Below, one piece after another: positions 45,111 to 52,003 of a stretch of 64,000 bases of DNA (positions are counted from its first letter, which is position 1; every line of letters starts with the position of its first letter). The DNA is from Actinomadura violacea (lineage in GTDB: Bacteria > Actinomycetota > Actinomycetes > Streptosporangiales > Streptosporangiaceae), in assembly GCF_017573465.1 (NCBI RefSeq), contig NZ_JAGEPF010000009.1, positions 124,001-188,000 of the forward strand. The letters run 5' to 3'. The position numbers and the translations under genes were made by a program. Under the pieces are notes generated by a model. It was given only the letters and a program-made list of their open reading frames with translations, was not told the DNA's origin and searched no databases.

Positions 45111-46069
45111 CGCGCTTCCTCCCCCTCGATCACGGCCGCGCGCAGCCACAGCGGCCTGGTCTCGCGCGGCCGCAGGGCGAGCGCCGACCCGTTCCGGACG
45201 GCCTCGGCGAGGCCCTCGGTCGGCCGCCCCGCGAAGGGCTCCAGCCCCACCACGTACGCGCGGCCCCACCAGGGCGCCTCGCGGGTGGCGCCGAGCTCCC
45301 GCCACAGCCACAGGTCCGGCAGGACGGCGGCGTCCCAGCGGACCCGCAGGCCGAGGGCCGCGTCCGGGTCGATGATCTCGTAGCGGCCGTCCCGGAACCC
45401 GGACAGGTAGTGGATGTCGCTCGGCGCGCCGCGCTCGGGGACGACCGTCAGCCCGGGGTCGGCGGCGACACCGTCCGGCAGCCGGATCCGGTGGCCGGGA
45501 CGCAGGAACGGGGCGCCGAAGACGATGTGGTGGCCCCACATCGCCTCCAGTTCGACGTCCGACTCGTTGGTCAGCTCCTCGTCGACGCGCAGTTCCGCTT
45601 CGCCGGACAGGAGCCGGAACGTCTTCACCACGCGCAGCGGCATGCGCCGCGCCCGCACGGTCAGCCGCACGGCGACCTCGGACGGGTCGTCGGCCGCGAT
45701 CTCGACGTCCCAGGGCAGCCCGGCGACCTCGCCGTGCTGCGCGAGCGCGGCGCCGCGGTAGGCGCTCGGCTCGCCGCCGTTGGGCAGCACCTCCTGCCAG
45801 CCGCCCTCGTAGTGGTCGAGGAACGCCGCCACGTCGTCGCTCGCGCCGCCCGCCACGTCGCGCGGGTTGCGGATCCCGTCCGGGGCGAGCCAGACGAAGT
45901 CCATGTCGCGCGGCTTGTAGCAGAACTCGGCGACGTCACCGCCCTTGTCCGCCAGGACGGTGACGCGCAGCAGCTCGTTCTCCAGCACGACGGCGCGCAT
46001 CCCGAACCAGGTGATCTCGTGCAGGCGCGCGCCCCAGTTGCGGACCGGGCGGTGCCGTCGGTACGCCAT
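45107..46069 (-). CDS. DUF4432 / aldose 1-epimerase-like protein
   Basis: Protein of 320 residues with the galactose-mutarotase beta-sandwich pattern: VLENELLRVTVLADKGGDVAEFCYKPRDMDFVWL at the start, then EELTNESDVELEAMWGHHIVFGAPFL with a His pair near residue 175, and VGLEPFAGRPTEGLAEAVRNGSALAL near the end. DUF4432 and related families act on the anomeric carbon or bind sugars. It may supply the anomer used by the SDR. It begins three bases after the DUF4185 gene, in the same operon. Confidence 0.8.
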   Translation of the reverse strand: MAYRRHRPVRNWGARLHEITWFGMRAVVLENELLRVTVLADKGGDVAEFCYKPRDMDFVWLAPDGIRNPRDVAGGASDDVAAFLDHYEGGWQEVLPNGGEPSAYRGAALAQHGEVAGLPWDVEIAADDPSEVAVRLTVRARRMPLRVVKTFRLLSGEAELRVDEELTNESDVELEAMWGHHIVFGAPFLRPGHRIRLPDGVAADPGLTVVPERGAPSDIHYLSGFRDGRYEIIDPDAALGLRVRWDAAVLPDLWLWRELGATREAPWWGRAYVVGLEPFAGRPTEGLAEAVRNGSALALRPRETRPLWLRAAVIEGEEAR

Positions 46070-46072
46070 CGG

Positions 46073-47260
46073 TCAGCCGAACTTCAGGTCGACGAAGCGG
46101 GGCCGGTAGATGGTGACGTCCTTGTAGTGGTCGGTGTTGACGAAGCTGTTGACGTTGTAGGAGACGACGAGGCTGCCGGGGCGGCTCAGCTCCGGGTGGG
46201 CGTGCGCGTTGTAGGTGAAGATGTTCGGGTTGCCGTAGCTGCCGTTCGCGCCCGTCTCGGGGGTCGAGTAGACGGCGGTCTTGCCGGTGAACGGGCCCTG
46301 CGGCGAGCAGGAGAAGTACGCGACGATGCTCGTGCTGAACTTCTCGGTGGTGTCCTGGGTGATGAGCATGTAGGCGTTGCCCATGCGGGTGACGCTGTAC
46401 TCGTTGGCGACGCCGTTCATGATCCGCGCGGAGTCGGCCTCGTTCCGCGACCAGGTGCCGTCGCCGGCGTAGAACTCCCACGGCCGGGTCAGGTCAGCGC
46501 CGCGGACGCGGGCCAGGTGCATGTACTTGGTGTCGCCGAGGTCCTCCACGCCGTAGACGTAGATCATGCCGTCCCGCCGCTCCAGCCAGGACGCCCAGGA
46601 GATCTTCTGGGACGACGCGATCGGGGTCACGCTGACGGGTGCGGACAGCCGGTCCGGCCGGAACTTCGCGACGACGTTGCGGAGCCAGCGCCAGTCCCAG
46701 ATGCCGGGCCCGAACCGCTCGTACTCCTGGTAGGTGACCTGGACCTTGCCGCCCGCGGTGATCGCGTCGCCGGCCCAGTACCAGTGCTTGTCGTCGCGGG
46801 GCGGCATCACCGCCTTCGGCTGCTCGCGGGTCCCGCCGTGCGCGGTGCTCAGCCGGTCGCCGGACTTGACCACGAACGAGTTGTTGATGAACGGCGTGGT
46901 GCCGCCCTCCTCGACGACCGGCGAGCGCGTGCCGTCGGCGCCGACCTTGCCGAGGAAGGTGTCGGAGAACACGAACGCCACCTTCCCGCCGGGCAGGGTG
47001 GTGGAGAACGTACCGTCCGCGCCGGTCCAGTCGTCGGTCCGGCGGTTGTCGTTGCCGTACCGGGTGAACAGGGTGTTCAGCCCGGCGTCGGGCGCCGAGC
47101 CCCGGAAGGCGGGGGTCGGGGTGCCGCCGCACGCCTGGGCGGCGGTCGCGGCGGCACGGGCGGGGGCGGTGAAGGTCGTCGCGGACAGGGCCAGGGTGAG
47201 AACGCCGGCGGCGAGGCCGCGCCAGGGGGATCTTCTGCGCACGGCCAGAAGTCTGGTCAT
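46073..47260 (-). CDS. Secreted DUF4185 protein (copy B)
   Basis: Paralogue of the protein at 40881-42056, 395 residues. An Arg-rich start (RRRSPWRGLAAGVLTLALSATTFTAPARA) acts as signal peptide. The same blocks recur: NTLFTRYGNDNRRTDDWTGAD, FVFSDTFLGKV, EEGGTTPFINNSFVV, YVYGVEDLGDTKYMHLARV and FTYNAHAHPEL. It heads the operon with DUF4432, SDR and SMP-30. The ATG at 47258-47260 lies within the candidate operator and lacks a ribosome site; a downstream GTG (RRRSPW) is an alternative start. The function is unknown, probably extracellular glycan related. Confidence 0.85.
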   Translation of the reverse strand: MTRLLAVRRRSPWRGLAAGVLTLALSATTFTAPARAAATAAQACGGTPTPAFRGSAPDAGLNTLFTRYGNDNRRTDDWTGADGTFSTTLPGGKVAFVFSDTFLGKVGADGTRSPVVEEGGTTPFINNSFVVKSGDRLSTAHGGTREQPKAVMPPRDDKHWYWAGDAITAGGKVQVTYQEYERFGPGIWDWRWLRNVVAKFRPDRLSAPVSVTPIASSQKISWASWLERRDGMIYVYGVEDLGDTKYMHLARVRGADLTRPWEFYAGDGTWSRNEADSARIMNGVANEYSVTRMGNAYMLITQDTTEKFSTSIVAYFSCSPQGPFTGKTAVYSTPETGANGSYGNPNIFTYNAHAHPELSRPGSLVVSYNVNSFVNTDHYKDVTIYRPRFVDLKFG

Positions 47261-47268
47261 CAGATGAC
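47256..47268. promoter_or_regulatory. Candidate FCD/GntR operator in the divergent DUF4185/kinase promoter
   Basis: The 13-mer gtcatcagatgac is a perfect palindrome around one central base. It overlaps the start codon of the minus-strand DUF4185 gene and lies 27 bp before the kinase start, so one bound regulator could control both directions. It matches the site in front of the regulator gene (gtcatctaatcac). No ribosome site fits either start well, so transcripts may be leaderless. Confidence 0.6.
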
Positions 47269-47295
47269 TTGTTGTCTAGATGTATCGTGCTGCCC

Positions 47296-48231
47296 GTGAA
47301 CGTTCCCCGGGTCGCCCTCATCGGCGAATGCATGATCGAACTGCGGCATCTGGCCCCGGACCGGCTCGCCCTCGGCTACGCCGGGGACGTCCTCAACACC
47401 GCCGCCTACCTCGCGCGCAGCGCCGCCCCCGGCACGCTGGACGTGCAGTTCGTCACGGTCACCGGCGACGACCCGTACAGCGGCGAGATGCGCGCGCTCT
47501 GGCGGGCCCACGGCGTCGGCGGCCGGTACGCGCGGGTGCGTCCCGGCGGCCGCGCCGGCCTCTACCTGATCCGCACCGACGAGCACGGCGAGCGGACGTT
47601 CCAGCACTACCGGGGCGAGTCGCCCGCCCGCGACCTGTTCGGGCCGGACCAGCCCGCCTCGGTCGACGAGGCGATCACCGGCCACGACCTGGTCTACCTG
47701 TCCGGGATCACCCTCTCGATCATGACGGAGACCGCCCGGGCCCGGCTGGCGGAGGTGCTCGCGGAGACCCGGCGGCGCGGCGGCCTCGTCGCCTACGACG
47801 GCAACCACCGGCCGAGCGGCTGGCCCTCCCCCGGCGAGGCGGCCGGGGCGGCGGGCGCGGTCCTGGCGCACACCTCCATCGCGCTGCCGTCCCTGGACGA
47901 CGACCGGCTCGTGCACGGCGACGCGTCCGCGCGGGCCTGCGTCGAGCGGCTCCGCGACGCGGGCGTGCCGGAGATCGTCGTCAAGCTCGGCGCCGAGGGC
48001 TGCGTGATCGCCGACCGCGACTCGATGGAGGCCGTTCCCGCCGTCCCGGACGTCCACGTGGTGGACACCACGTCGGCGGGTGACGCATTCAACGGCGCCT
48101 ATCTGGCCGCCCGCCTGGCCGGCGGGGACCGGCGCGCCGCCGCCGAGGCCGGCGCCCGGCTCGCGGCCGAGGTGATCGGCGCTCCCGGCGCGCTCCTGCC
48201 GCCGCTTCCGGGCCGCCGCCCCGGGCCGTGA
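47296..48231 (+). CDS. PfkB family sugar kinase, 2-keto-3-deoxygluconate kinase-like
   Basis: Ribokinase-family kinase of 311 residues. It opens with VNVPRVALIGECMIELRHL, as in KDG kinases. The mid region has RAGLYLIRTDEHGERTFQHYRGESPARDLF, and the anion hole and catalytic Asp lie in VVDTTSAGDAFNGAYLAARLAGG near residue 255. It would phosphorylate the 2-keto-3-deoxy sugar acid made by the dehydratase of the locus. No aldolase gene is in the window. The GTG at 47296 fits the family N-terminus; upstream in-frame starts at 47269 and 47287 exist. It is divergent from the DUF4185 operon. Confidence 0.88.
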   Translation: MNVPRVALIGECMIELRHLAPDRLALGYAGDVLNTAAYLARSAAPGTLDVQFVTVTGDDPYSGEMRALWRAHGVGGRYARVRPGGRAGLYLIRTDEHGERTFQHYRGESPARDLFGPDQPASVDEAITGHDLVYLSGITLSIMTETARARLAEVLAETRRRGGLVAYDGNHRPSGWPSPGEAAGAAGAVLAHTSIALPSLDDDRLVHGDASARACVERLRDAGVPEIVVKLGAEGCVIADRDSMEAVPAVPDVHVVDTTSAGDAFNGAYLAARLAGGDRRAAAEAGARLAAEVIGAPGALLPPLPGRRPGP

Positions 48232-48386
48232 CGGCCCCCGGCGACCCGGCCGGAACACCGCTCGCCGACCAAGTCATTTAGTCAATACTCGGACAACCGG
48301 TCGAAACCTGTGCGCGGCGAAGTCTCGCAGTGGGCCCCGCAGGCGGTAGTTTCGGAAGCAGCGGGACCATCCTGCGAGGGAGTGAC

Positions 48387-48815
48387 GTGACCGAGGAAAC
48401 CGCTGCCATGCCTGCCAGTACACAGTTGTCCGTGCGCGACGTGGTGACAGTGAAGCTGCCCGCCGCGAGCGCCTACCTGTCCGTGCTCAGAACCGCGACC
48501 GCGGGTCTGGCGGCCAGGCTGGACTTCACGCTGGACGAGATAGAAGACCTGCGCATCGCGGTCGACGAGGCGTGCGCGATGCTGCTCTCCCAGGCCGTCC
48601 CCGGGACGGACCTGTCGTGCGAGTTCGAGCTGACCGGGGAGGCGATGCGCATCTCGGTGTCGGTGATCACCGTGGACGGCGAGGTGCCCAACCGCGACAC
48701 CTTCGCCTGGACCGTGCTGTCGTCGCTGGCCGGGGAGGTCGACGCGCAGATCGGCTCCGACGACCGGGTGACCGTGACGCTGCAGAAGCGGCGCGGTACG
48801 GCGGGGGCCCCGTGA
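48387..48815 (+). CDS. Anti-sigma factor, RsbW/SpoIIAB-like kinase
   Basis: GHKL-fold anti-sigma factor of 142 residues that should bind and silence the sigma factor encoded next. The N-box region is LDEIEDLRIAVDEACAMLL near residues 47-65; later ATP-lid and G-box residues are weak, as in several actinobacterial RsbW proteins. A GAGGGAG site fixes the GTG start at 48387. The stop overlaps the sigma start by four bases (GTGA). No anti-anti-sigma (RsbV-like) gene is adjacent, so release must depend on a partner encoded elsewhere. Confidence 0.88.
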   Translation: MTEETAAMPASTQLSVRDVVTVKLPAASAYLSVLRTATAGLAARLDFTLDEIEDLRIAVDEACAMLLSQAVPGTDLSCEFELTGEAMRISVSVITVDGEVPNRDTFAWTVLSSLAGEVDAQIGSDDRVTVTLQKRRGTAGAP

Positions 48816-49627
48816 CAGAGAAGACGACCATCGCCGGCGCGAGCAACGAGCGGTCCGAGAGCAGCGGCGTACCGGACCGCGCACGGGCCCGCGCGCTGTT
48901 CGAGCGCCTCGCGGAGCTGCCCGAGGGCGACCCGGAGCGGCAGCGCATCCGCGACCAGCTCGTCGAGCTGCACCTGCCCCTGGTGGAGTACCTGGCGCGC
49001 CGCTTCCGCAACCGCGGCGAATGGCTGGACGACCTGATCCAGGTCGCCACCATCGGGCTGATCAAGTCGATCGACCGGTTCGACCTGGAGCGCGGCGTGG
49101 AGTTCTCCACCTACGCCACGCCGACGATCGTCGGGGAGATCAAGCGGCACTTCCGCGACAAGGGCTGGGCGGTGCGGGTGCCGCGCCGGCTCCAGGAGCT
49201 GAAGCTGTCGCTGACCAAGGCGATCAGCGACCTCGCGCAGCGCGAGGGCCGGGCGCCGACGGTCAGCGAGCTGGCCGCGCACCTGCAGATGAGCGAGGAG
49301 GAGGTGCTGGAGGGCCTGGAGTCGGCGAACGCCTACTCCACGGTGTCCCTCGACGCGCCCGACTCCGGCGACGAGGACGCGCCCGCCGTGGCGGACTCGC
49401 TCGGCATGATCGACGAGTCGCTGGAGGGCGTGGAGTACCGCGAGTCGCTGAAGCCGCTGCTGGAGAAGCTGCCCGCGCGGGAGAAGAAGATCCTGCTGCT
49501 GCGGTTCTTCGGGAACATGACGCAGTCGCAGATCGCCGCGGAGCTCGGCATCTCGCAGATGCACGTGTCGCGGCTGCTGGCCCGCACGCTCGCGCAGCTG
49601 CGCGAGGGCCTCACCGCCGACGAGTGA
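48812..49627 (+). CDS. SigB/SigF-type alternative RNA polymerase sigma factor
   Basis: Sigma-70 family group 3 factor of 271 residues. Region 2 is complete (LVEYLARRFRNRGEWLDDLIQVATIGLIKSIDRFDLERGVEFSTYATPTIVGEIKRHFRDKGW). Region 3 includes VPRRLQELKLSLTKAISDLAQREGRAPTVSELA, and region 4 ends with the HTH QSQIAAELGISQMHVSRLLARTLAQLREGL. This is the stress and sporulation SigF/SigB branch of actinobacteria. It is translationally coupled to the anti-sigma gene and followed by a strong hairpin. The promoter set it reads is unknown. Confidence 0.95.
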   Translation: MTEKTTIAGASNERSESSGVPDRARARALFERLAELPEGDPERQRIRDQLVELHLPLVEYLARRFRNRGEWLDDLIQVATIGLIKSIDRFDLERGVEFSTYATPTIVGEIKRHFRDKGWAVRVPRRLQELKLSLTKAISDLAQREGRAPTVSELAAHLQMSEEEVLEGLESANAYSTVSLDAPDSGDEDAPAVADSLGMIDESLEGVEYRESLKPLLEKLPAREKKILLLRFFGNMTQSQIAAELGISQMHVSRLLARTLAQLREGLTADE

Positions 49628-49632
49628 CGCCG

Positions 49633-49680
49633 AACGCCGAGGGGCCCGGGGACGCATGTTCCCCTGGGCCCCTCGGCGTT
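49633..49680. terminator. Long hairpin after the sigma factor gene
   Basis: Arms aacgccgaggggccc (49633-49647) and gggcccctcggcgtt (49666-49680) pair over 15 bp. The stem continues for five more pairs past a single bulged T, making about 20 bp. It lies five bases beyond the sigma stop. Confidence 0.85.
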
Positions 49681-49719
49681 CCCGGTGGCGTCCCGGCCGT
49701 GTCCGGCCGGGACGCCCGG

Positions 49720-50262
49720 TCAGTTCTTCGCGGACGTCCCCTTGGCGGGCGCGTCCTTGGCGGGCTGCTCCTTCAGGCGGTCCATGAGCCTCTGGCCGAG
49801 GGACCGGCCGTCCTCGGGACGCGGCTCCGCGGCGCGGGACGCGGGCTTCGCGTCGTCCTCCGGAGCGTCCTCGTCGTCCTCGTCGTGGTCGTGGACGAGC
49901 CAGGCGGTGCTCGCCGGGCTCAGCACGGCGACCAGCGCGAGCACGGCGACGATCCCCATCGGCACGGCGACGGCGGGCCGCTCGCTCTGCCACAGCGACC
50001 AGGCGACGGGCAGCGCGAACAGCTGGGTCAGGACCGTCGGGGCGCGGCTGCCCTGGGCGCCGCGGAGCAGGCCGCGGGCGCAGGCGAGCATGCCGAGGCC
50101 GCCGGCGAGGGCGAGGACGGTCACCCCGATCGCGCTCACCGGGTCGACGGCGGCGCCGGCGGCGGTCTCGACGCCGGTGTAGGCGCCGAACGCGACGGCG
50201 CCGAGGCCCTCCGCGCCCTCCAGGGCGGCGGCGGCGCGCACGGTGATGGGACGGTCGGTCAC
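49720..50262 (-). CDS. Uncharacterised membrane protein with acidic C-terminal tail
   Basis: Protein of 180 residues with about four membrane helices in the first 118 (GAEGLGAVAFGAYTGVETAAGAA, AIGVTVLALAGGLGMLACARGLL, LTQLFALPVAWSLWQ, VAVPMGIVAVLALVAVL). It then has a hydrophilic tail rich in Asp/Glu (HDHDEDDEDAPEDDAKP) and Lys (LKEQPAKDAPAKG), probably cytosolic. This layout is common in actinobacteria among small conserved membrane proteins of unknown role. The start is GTG at 50260-50262. It is divergent from the lipid-kinase-like gene by 75 bp. Confidence 0.75.
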   Translation of the reverse strand: MTDRPITVRAAAALEGAEGLGAVAFGAYTGVETAAGAAVDPVSAIGVTVLALAGGLGMLACARGLLRGAQGSRAPTVLTQLFALPVAWSLWQSERPAVAVPMGIVAVLALVAVLSPASTAWLVHDHDEDDEDAPEDDAKPASRAAEPRPEDGRSLGQRLMDRLKEQPAKDAPAKGTSAKN

Positions 50263-50337
50263 AACGAAACCCTACTCGCCCGCCGCAGCGGCCGATGCGT
50301 GGGGAAACGCACGGGAAACGCTCGATACGCTGGCGCC

Positions 50338-51279
50338 GTGCGCGCCATGCTCATCGCCAACCCCAAGGCGACCTCGACCTCCCGGCGGGCCCGCGACATC
50401 CTGGTGCGGGCCTTCACCGGCGATCTCGACCTCGAGATCGCCGATACCGCCCACCGCGGGCACGCGACCGAGCTGGCCCGGCGGGCCGCCATCGAGGGCT
50501 ACGACGCGGTGATCGCGCTCGGCGGCGACGGCACGGTCAACGAGACGGTGAACGGCCTGCTCGCGGACGGCCCGTCGCCGGACCTGCCCGCCCTCGCGGT
50601 GCTGCCGTCGGGGAGCGCGAACGTGTTCGCCCGCGCGCTCGGCCTGCCGAACGACCCGGTCGGCGCGACGAAGGCGGTGCTGGAGGCGCTGCGCGCCGGG
50701 CGGTACCGGACGGTCGGGCTCGGGGCGGCGTGCCTGCCGGACGGCGTGCAGCGCTATTTCACCTTCAACGCGGGCGTGGGGCTGGACGCGGAGGTCGTCC
50801 GGGAGGTGGAGCGGCGGCGCGGGGCGGGCGCGAAGGCCGATCCGTCGCTGTACGTGCGGGCGGCGGTCCGCCATTTCTTCGCGGGCACGGATCGGCGCCA
50901 TCCGGCGCTCACGCTGGAAGTGCCGGGGCGCCCGCCGAAAGCGGGCCTGTTCCTGGCGTTCGTCTCCAATACCGCGCCGTGGACTTTCGCGGGCCGGCTG
51001 CCGGTGAATCCGAGTCCGAAGTCGAACTTCGCGCGCGGGCTGGACGTGTTCGGGATGCGCACGATGGCCGCCGGGCCGATCCTCGGGGCGCTCGCGCAGA
51101 TGATGCTGGTGCGGACGCGCCCGGTGCAGGGCCGCCACGTGCTGAACGTGCACGACGCGACGGAGGTCACGTTGCGCGCGGACCGTCCGATCGCCTTTCA
51201 GCTGGACGGCGACTACCTCGGAGAACAGCGCAGCGTGACGTTCCGGTCGGTGCCGAAGGCGGTCCGCATCCTCATCTGA
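50338..51279 (+). CDS. Diacylglycerol kinase catalytic-domain (lipid kinase) protein
   Basis: YegS/DgkB-like lipid kinase of 313 residues, predicted to phosphorylate diacylglycerol or a related lipid. The nucleotide motif GGDGTVNETVNGL lies near residue 60 and is followed by LAVLPSGSANVFARALGLPNDP. The C-terminal beta domain includes FNAGVGLDAEVVREVERRR and the FQLDGDYLG motif near the end. It starts at GTG 50338, or at the ATG three codons later; no ribosome site decides between them. The family is clear; the lipid substrate is not. Confidence 0.9.
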   Translation: MRAMLIANPKATSTSRRARDILVRAFTGDLDLEIADTAHRGHATELARRAAIEGYDAVIALGGDGTVNETVNGLLADGPSPDLPALAVLPSGSANVFARALGLPNDPVGATKAVLEALRAGRYRTVGLGAACLPDGVQRYFTFNAGVGLDAEVVREVERRRGAGAKADPSLYVRAAVRHFFAGTDRRHPALTLEVPGRPPKAGLFLAFVSNTAPWTFAGRLPVNPSPKSNFARGLDVFGMRTMAAGPILGALAQMMLVRTRPVQGRHVLNVHDATEVTLRADRPIAFQLDGDYLGEQRSVTFRSVPKAVRILI

Positions 51280-51329
51280 GACCGCCGTCACGCCCTGCTG
51301 AGAGCCAAGTAACACGGCCGACCCACTGG

Positions 51330-51345
51330 TGTGACACATGCGACA
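51330..51345. promoter_or_regulatory. Weak CRP-like half-site pair upstream of whiB1
   Basis: tgtgacacatgcgaca has a full TGTGA left half and a degraded right half (cgaca for tcaca). Mycobacterial whiB1 is controlled through two CRP sites, so this may be the second, weaker one. Confidence 0.3.
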
Positions 51346-51352
51346 CCCATAC

Positions 51353-51372
51353 TTTGAGAATCCTTTCTCAAA
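51353..51372. promoter_or_regulatory. 8-bp inverted repeat in the whiB1 upstream region
   Basis: Perfect arms tttgagaa and ttctcaaa flank a 4-nt centre. It is A/T-rich in a very GC-rich background and lies about 200 bp before whiB1 and 74 bp after the lipid kinase stop. It could be an operator or the stem of a weak terminator. Confidence 0.4.
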
Positions 51373-51516
51373 GGTCTTGCGTCTGCCCGCGCCCGGCTGA
51401 CACGCTCAAAGTGCGCCAGCCGACAGGGGCCCCAACGACGTCCGCCTCCTGATCGCAGCGCCGCGGAACAATCACCCCTGGATCGCCGGCCACCGCCGCT
51501 CCGGGCGTTCGCGACA

Positions 51517-51532
51517 TGTGAAACCGTTCACA
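51517..51532. promoter_or_regulatory. CRP-family binding site upstream of whiB1
   Basis: tgtgaaaccgttcaca matches the CRP consensus TGTGA-N6-TCACA in every fixed position. It is centred 50 bp before the whiB1 start. In Mycobacterium tuberculosis whiB1 is regulated by the cAMP receptor protein Rv3676, which supports this reading. No CRP gene is in the window. Confidence 0.75.
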
Positions 51533-51574
51533 AACGTGGAGTGTCTCACACCACCTGACGAAGGAGTGGACCGC

Positions 51575-51835
51575 ATGGACTGGCGCCACCGCGCTGCCTG
51601 CCGTGACGTGGACCCCGAGCTGTTCTTCCCGATCGGCAACACCGGGCCCGCGATCCTGCAGATCGAAGAGGCCAAGCAGGTCTGCCGGCGCTGCGACGTC
51701 ACCGACGCGTGCCTGCGCTGGGCGCTGGAGTCCGGCCAGGACTCGGGCGTCTGGGGCGGGATGGGCGAGGACGAGCGCCGCGCCCTCAAGCGCCGCGCCA
51801 GCCGCGCCCGGGCCCGGGCCAACGCCGGTCTGTAA
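51575..51835 (+). CDS. whiB1: WhiB1 iron-sulfur transcription factor
   Basis: Wbl protein of 86 residues, nearly identical in pattern to mycobacterial WhiB1 (MDWRHRAACRDVDPELFFPIGNTGPA). The four cluster cysteines are Cys9 and the three in QVCRRCDVTDAC. The GVWGG turn (GQDSGVWGGMGEDERRALKRR) and the basic tail complete it. In mycobacteria this nitric-oxide-sensitive [4Fe-4S] protein binds region 4 of the primary sigma factor. AAGGAG eight bases before the ATG decides this start over an in-frame ATG at 51518 that crosses the CRP site. The neighbouring pdtaS gene reproduces mycobacterial gene order. Confidence 0.96.
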   Translation: MDWRHRAACRDVDPELFFPIGNTGPAILQIEEAKQVCRRCDVTDACLRWALESGQDSGVWGGMGEDERRALKRRASRARARANAGL

Positions 51836-51926
51836 CCCCACTCGCAAACCGCTCGCACCGACGCGCGGCGCCGCCTCCGAACCCCCAGGGCCGGAAGCCC
51901 CGGCGCCGCCCGCATCGCACTTCGAA

Positions 51927-51960
51927 GTGCCCGCTGCCTAGAGACCAGGCATGCGGGCAC
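51927..51960. terminator. Hairpin between convergent whiB1 and pdtaS
   Basis: gtgcccgctgcct (51927-51939) pairs with aggcatgcgggcac (51947-51960) over 13 bp with one bulged base and a 7-nt loop. A small palindrome (gcacttcgaagtgc) overlaps its left side. It should stop transcription from both sides. Confidence 0.7.
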
Positions 51961-52003
51961 TCGGTGTCTCCGGGCTCGCGCGGCCGGGCCCGGCAGGCCG
52001 GAC

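Noticed and set aside
47271..47284. ttgtctagatgt as a possible DasR (dre) site before the kinase
   Set aside because: Only the central gtctaga fits; the outer positions of the dre consensus do not match, and the adjacent GTCATC palindrome explains the promoter better.
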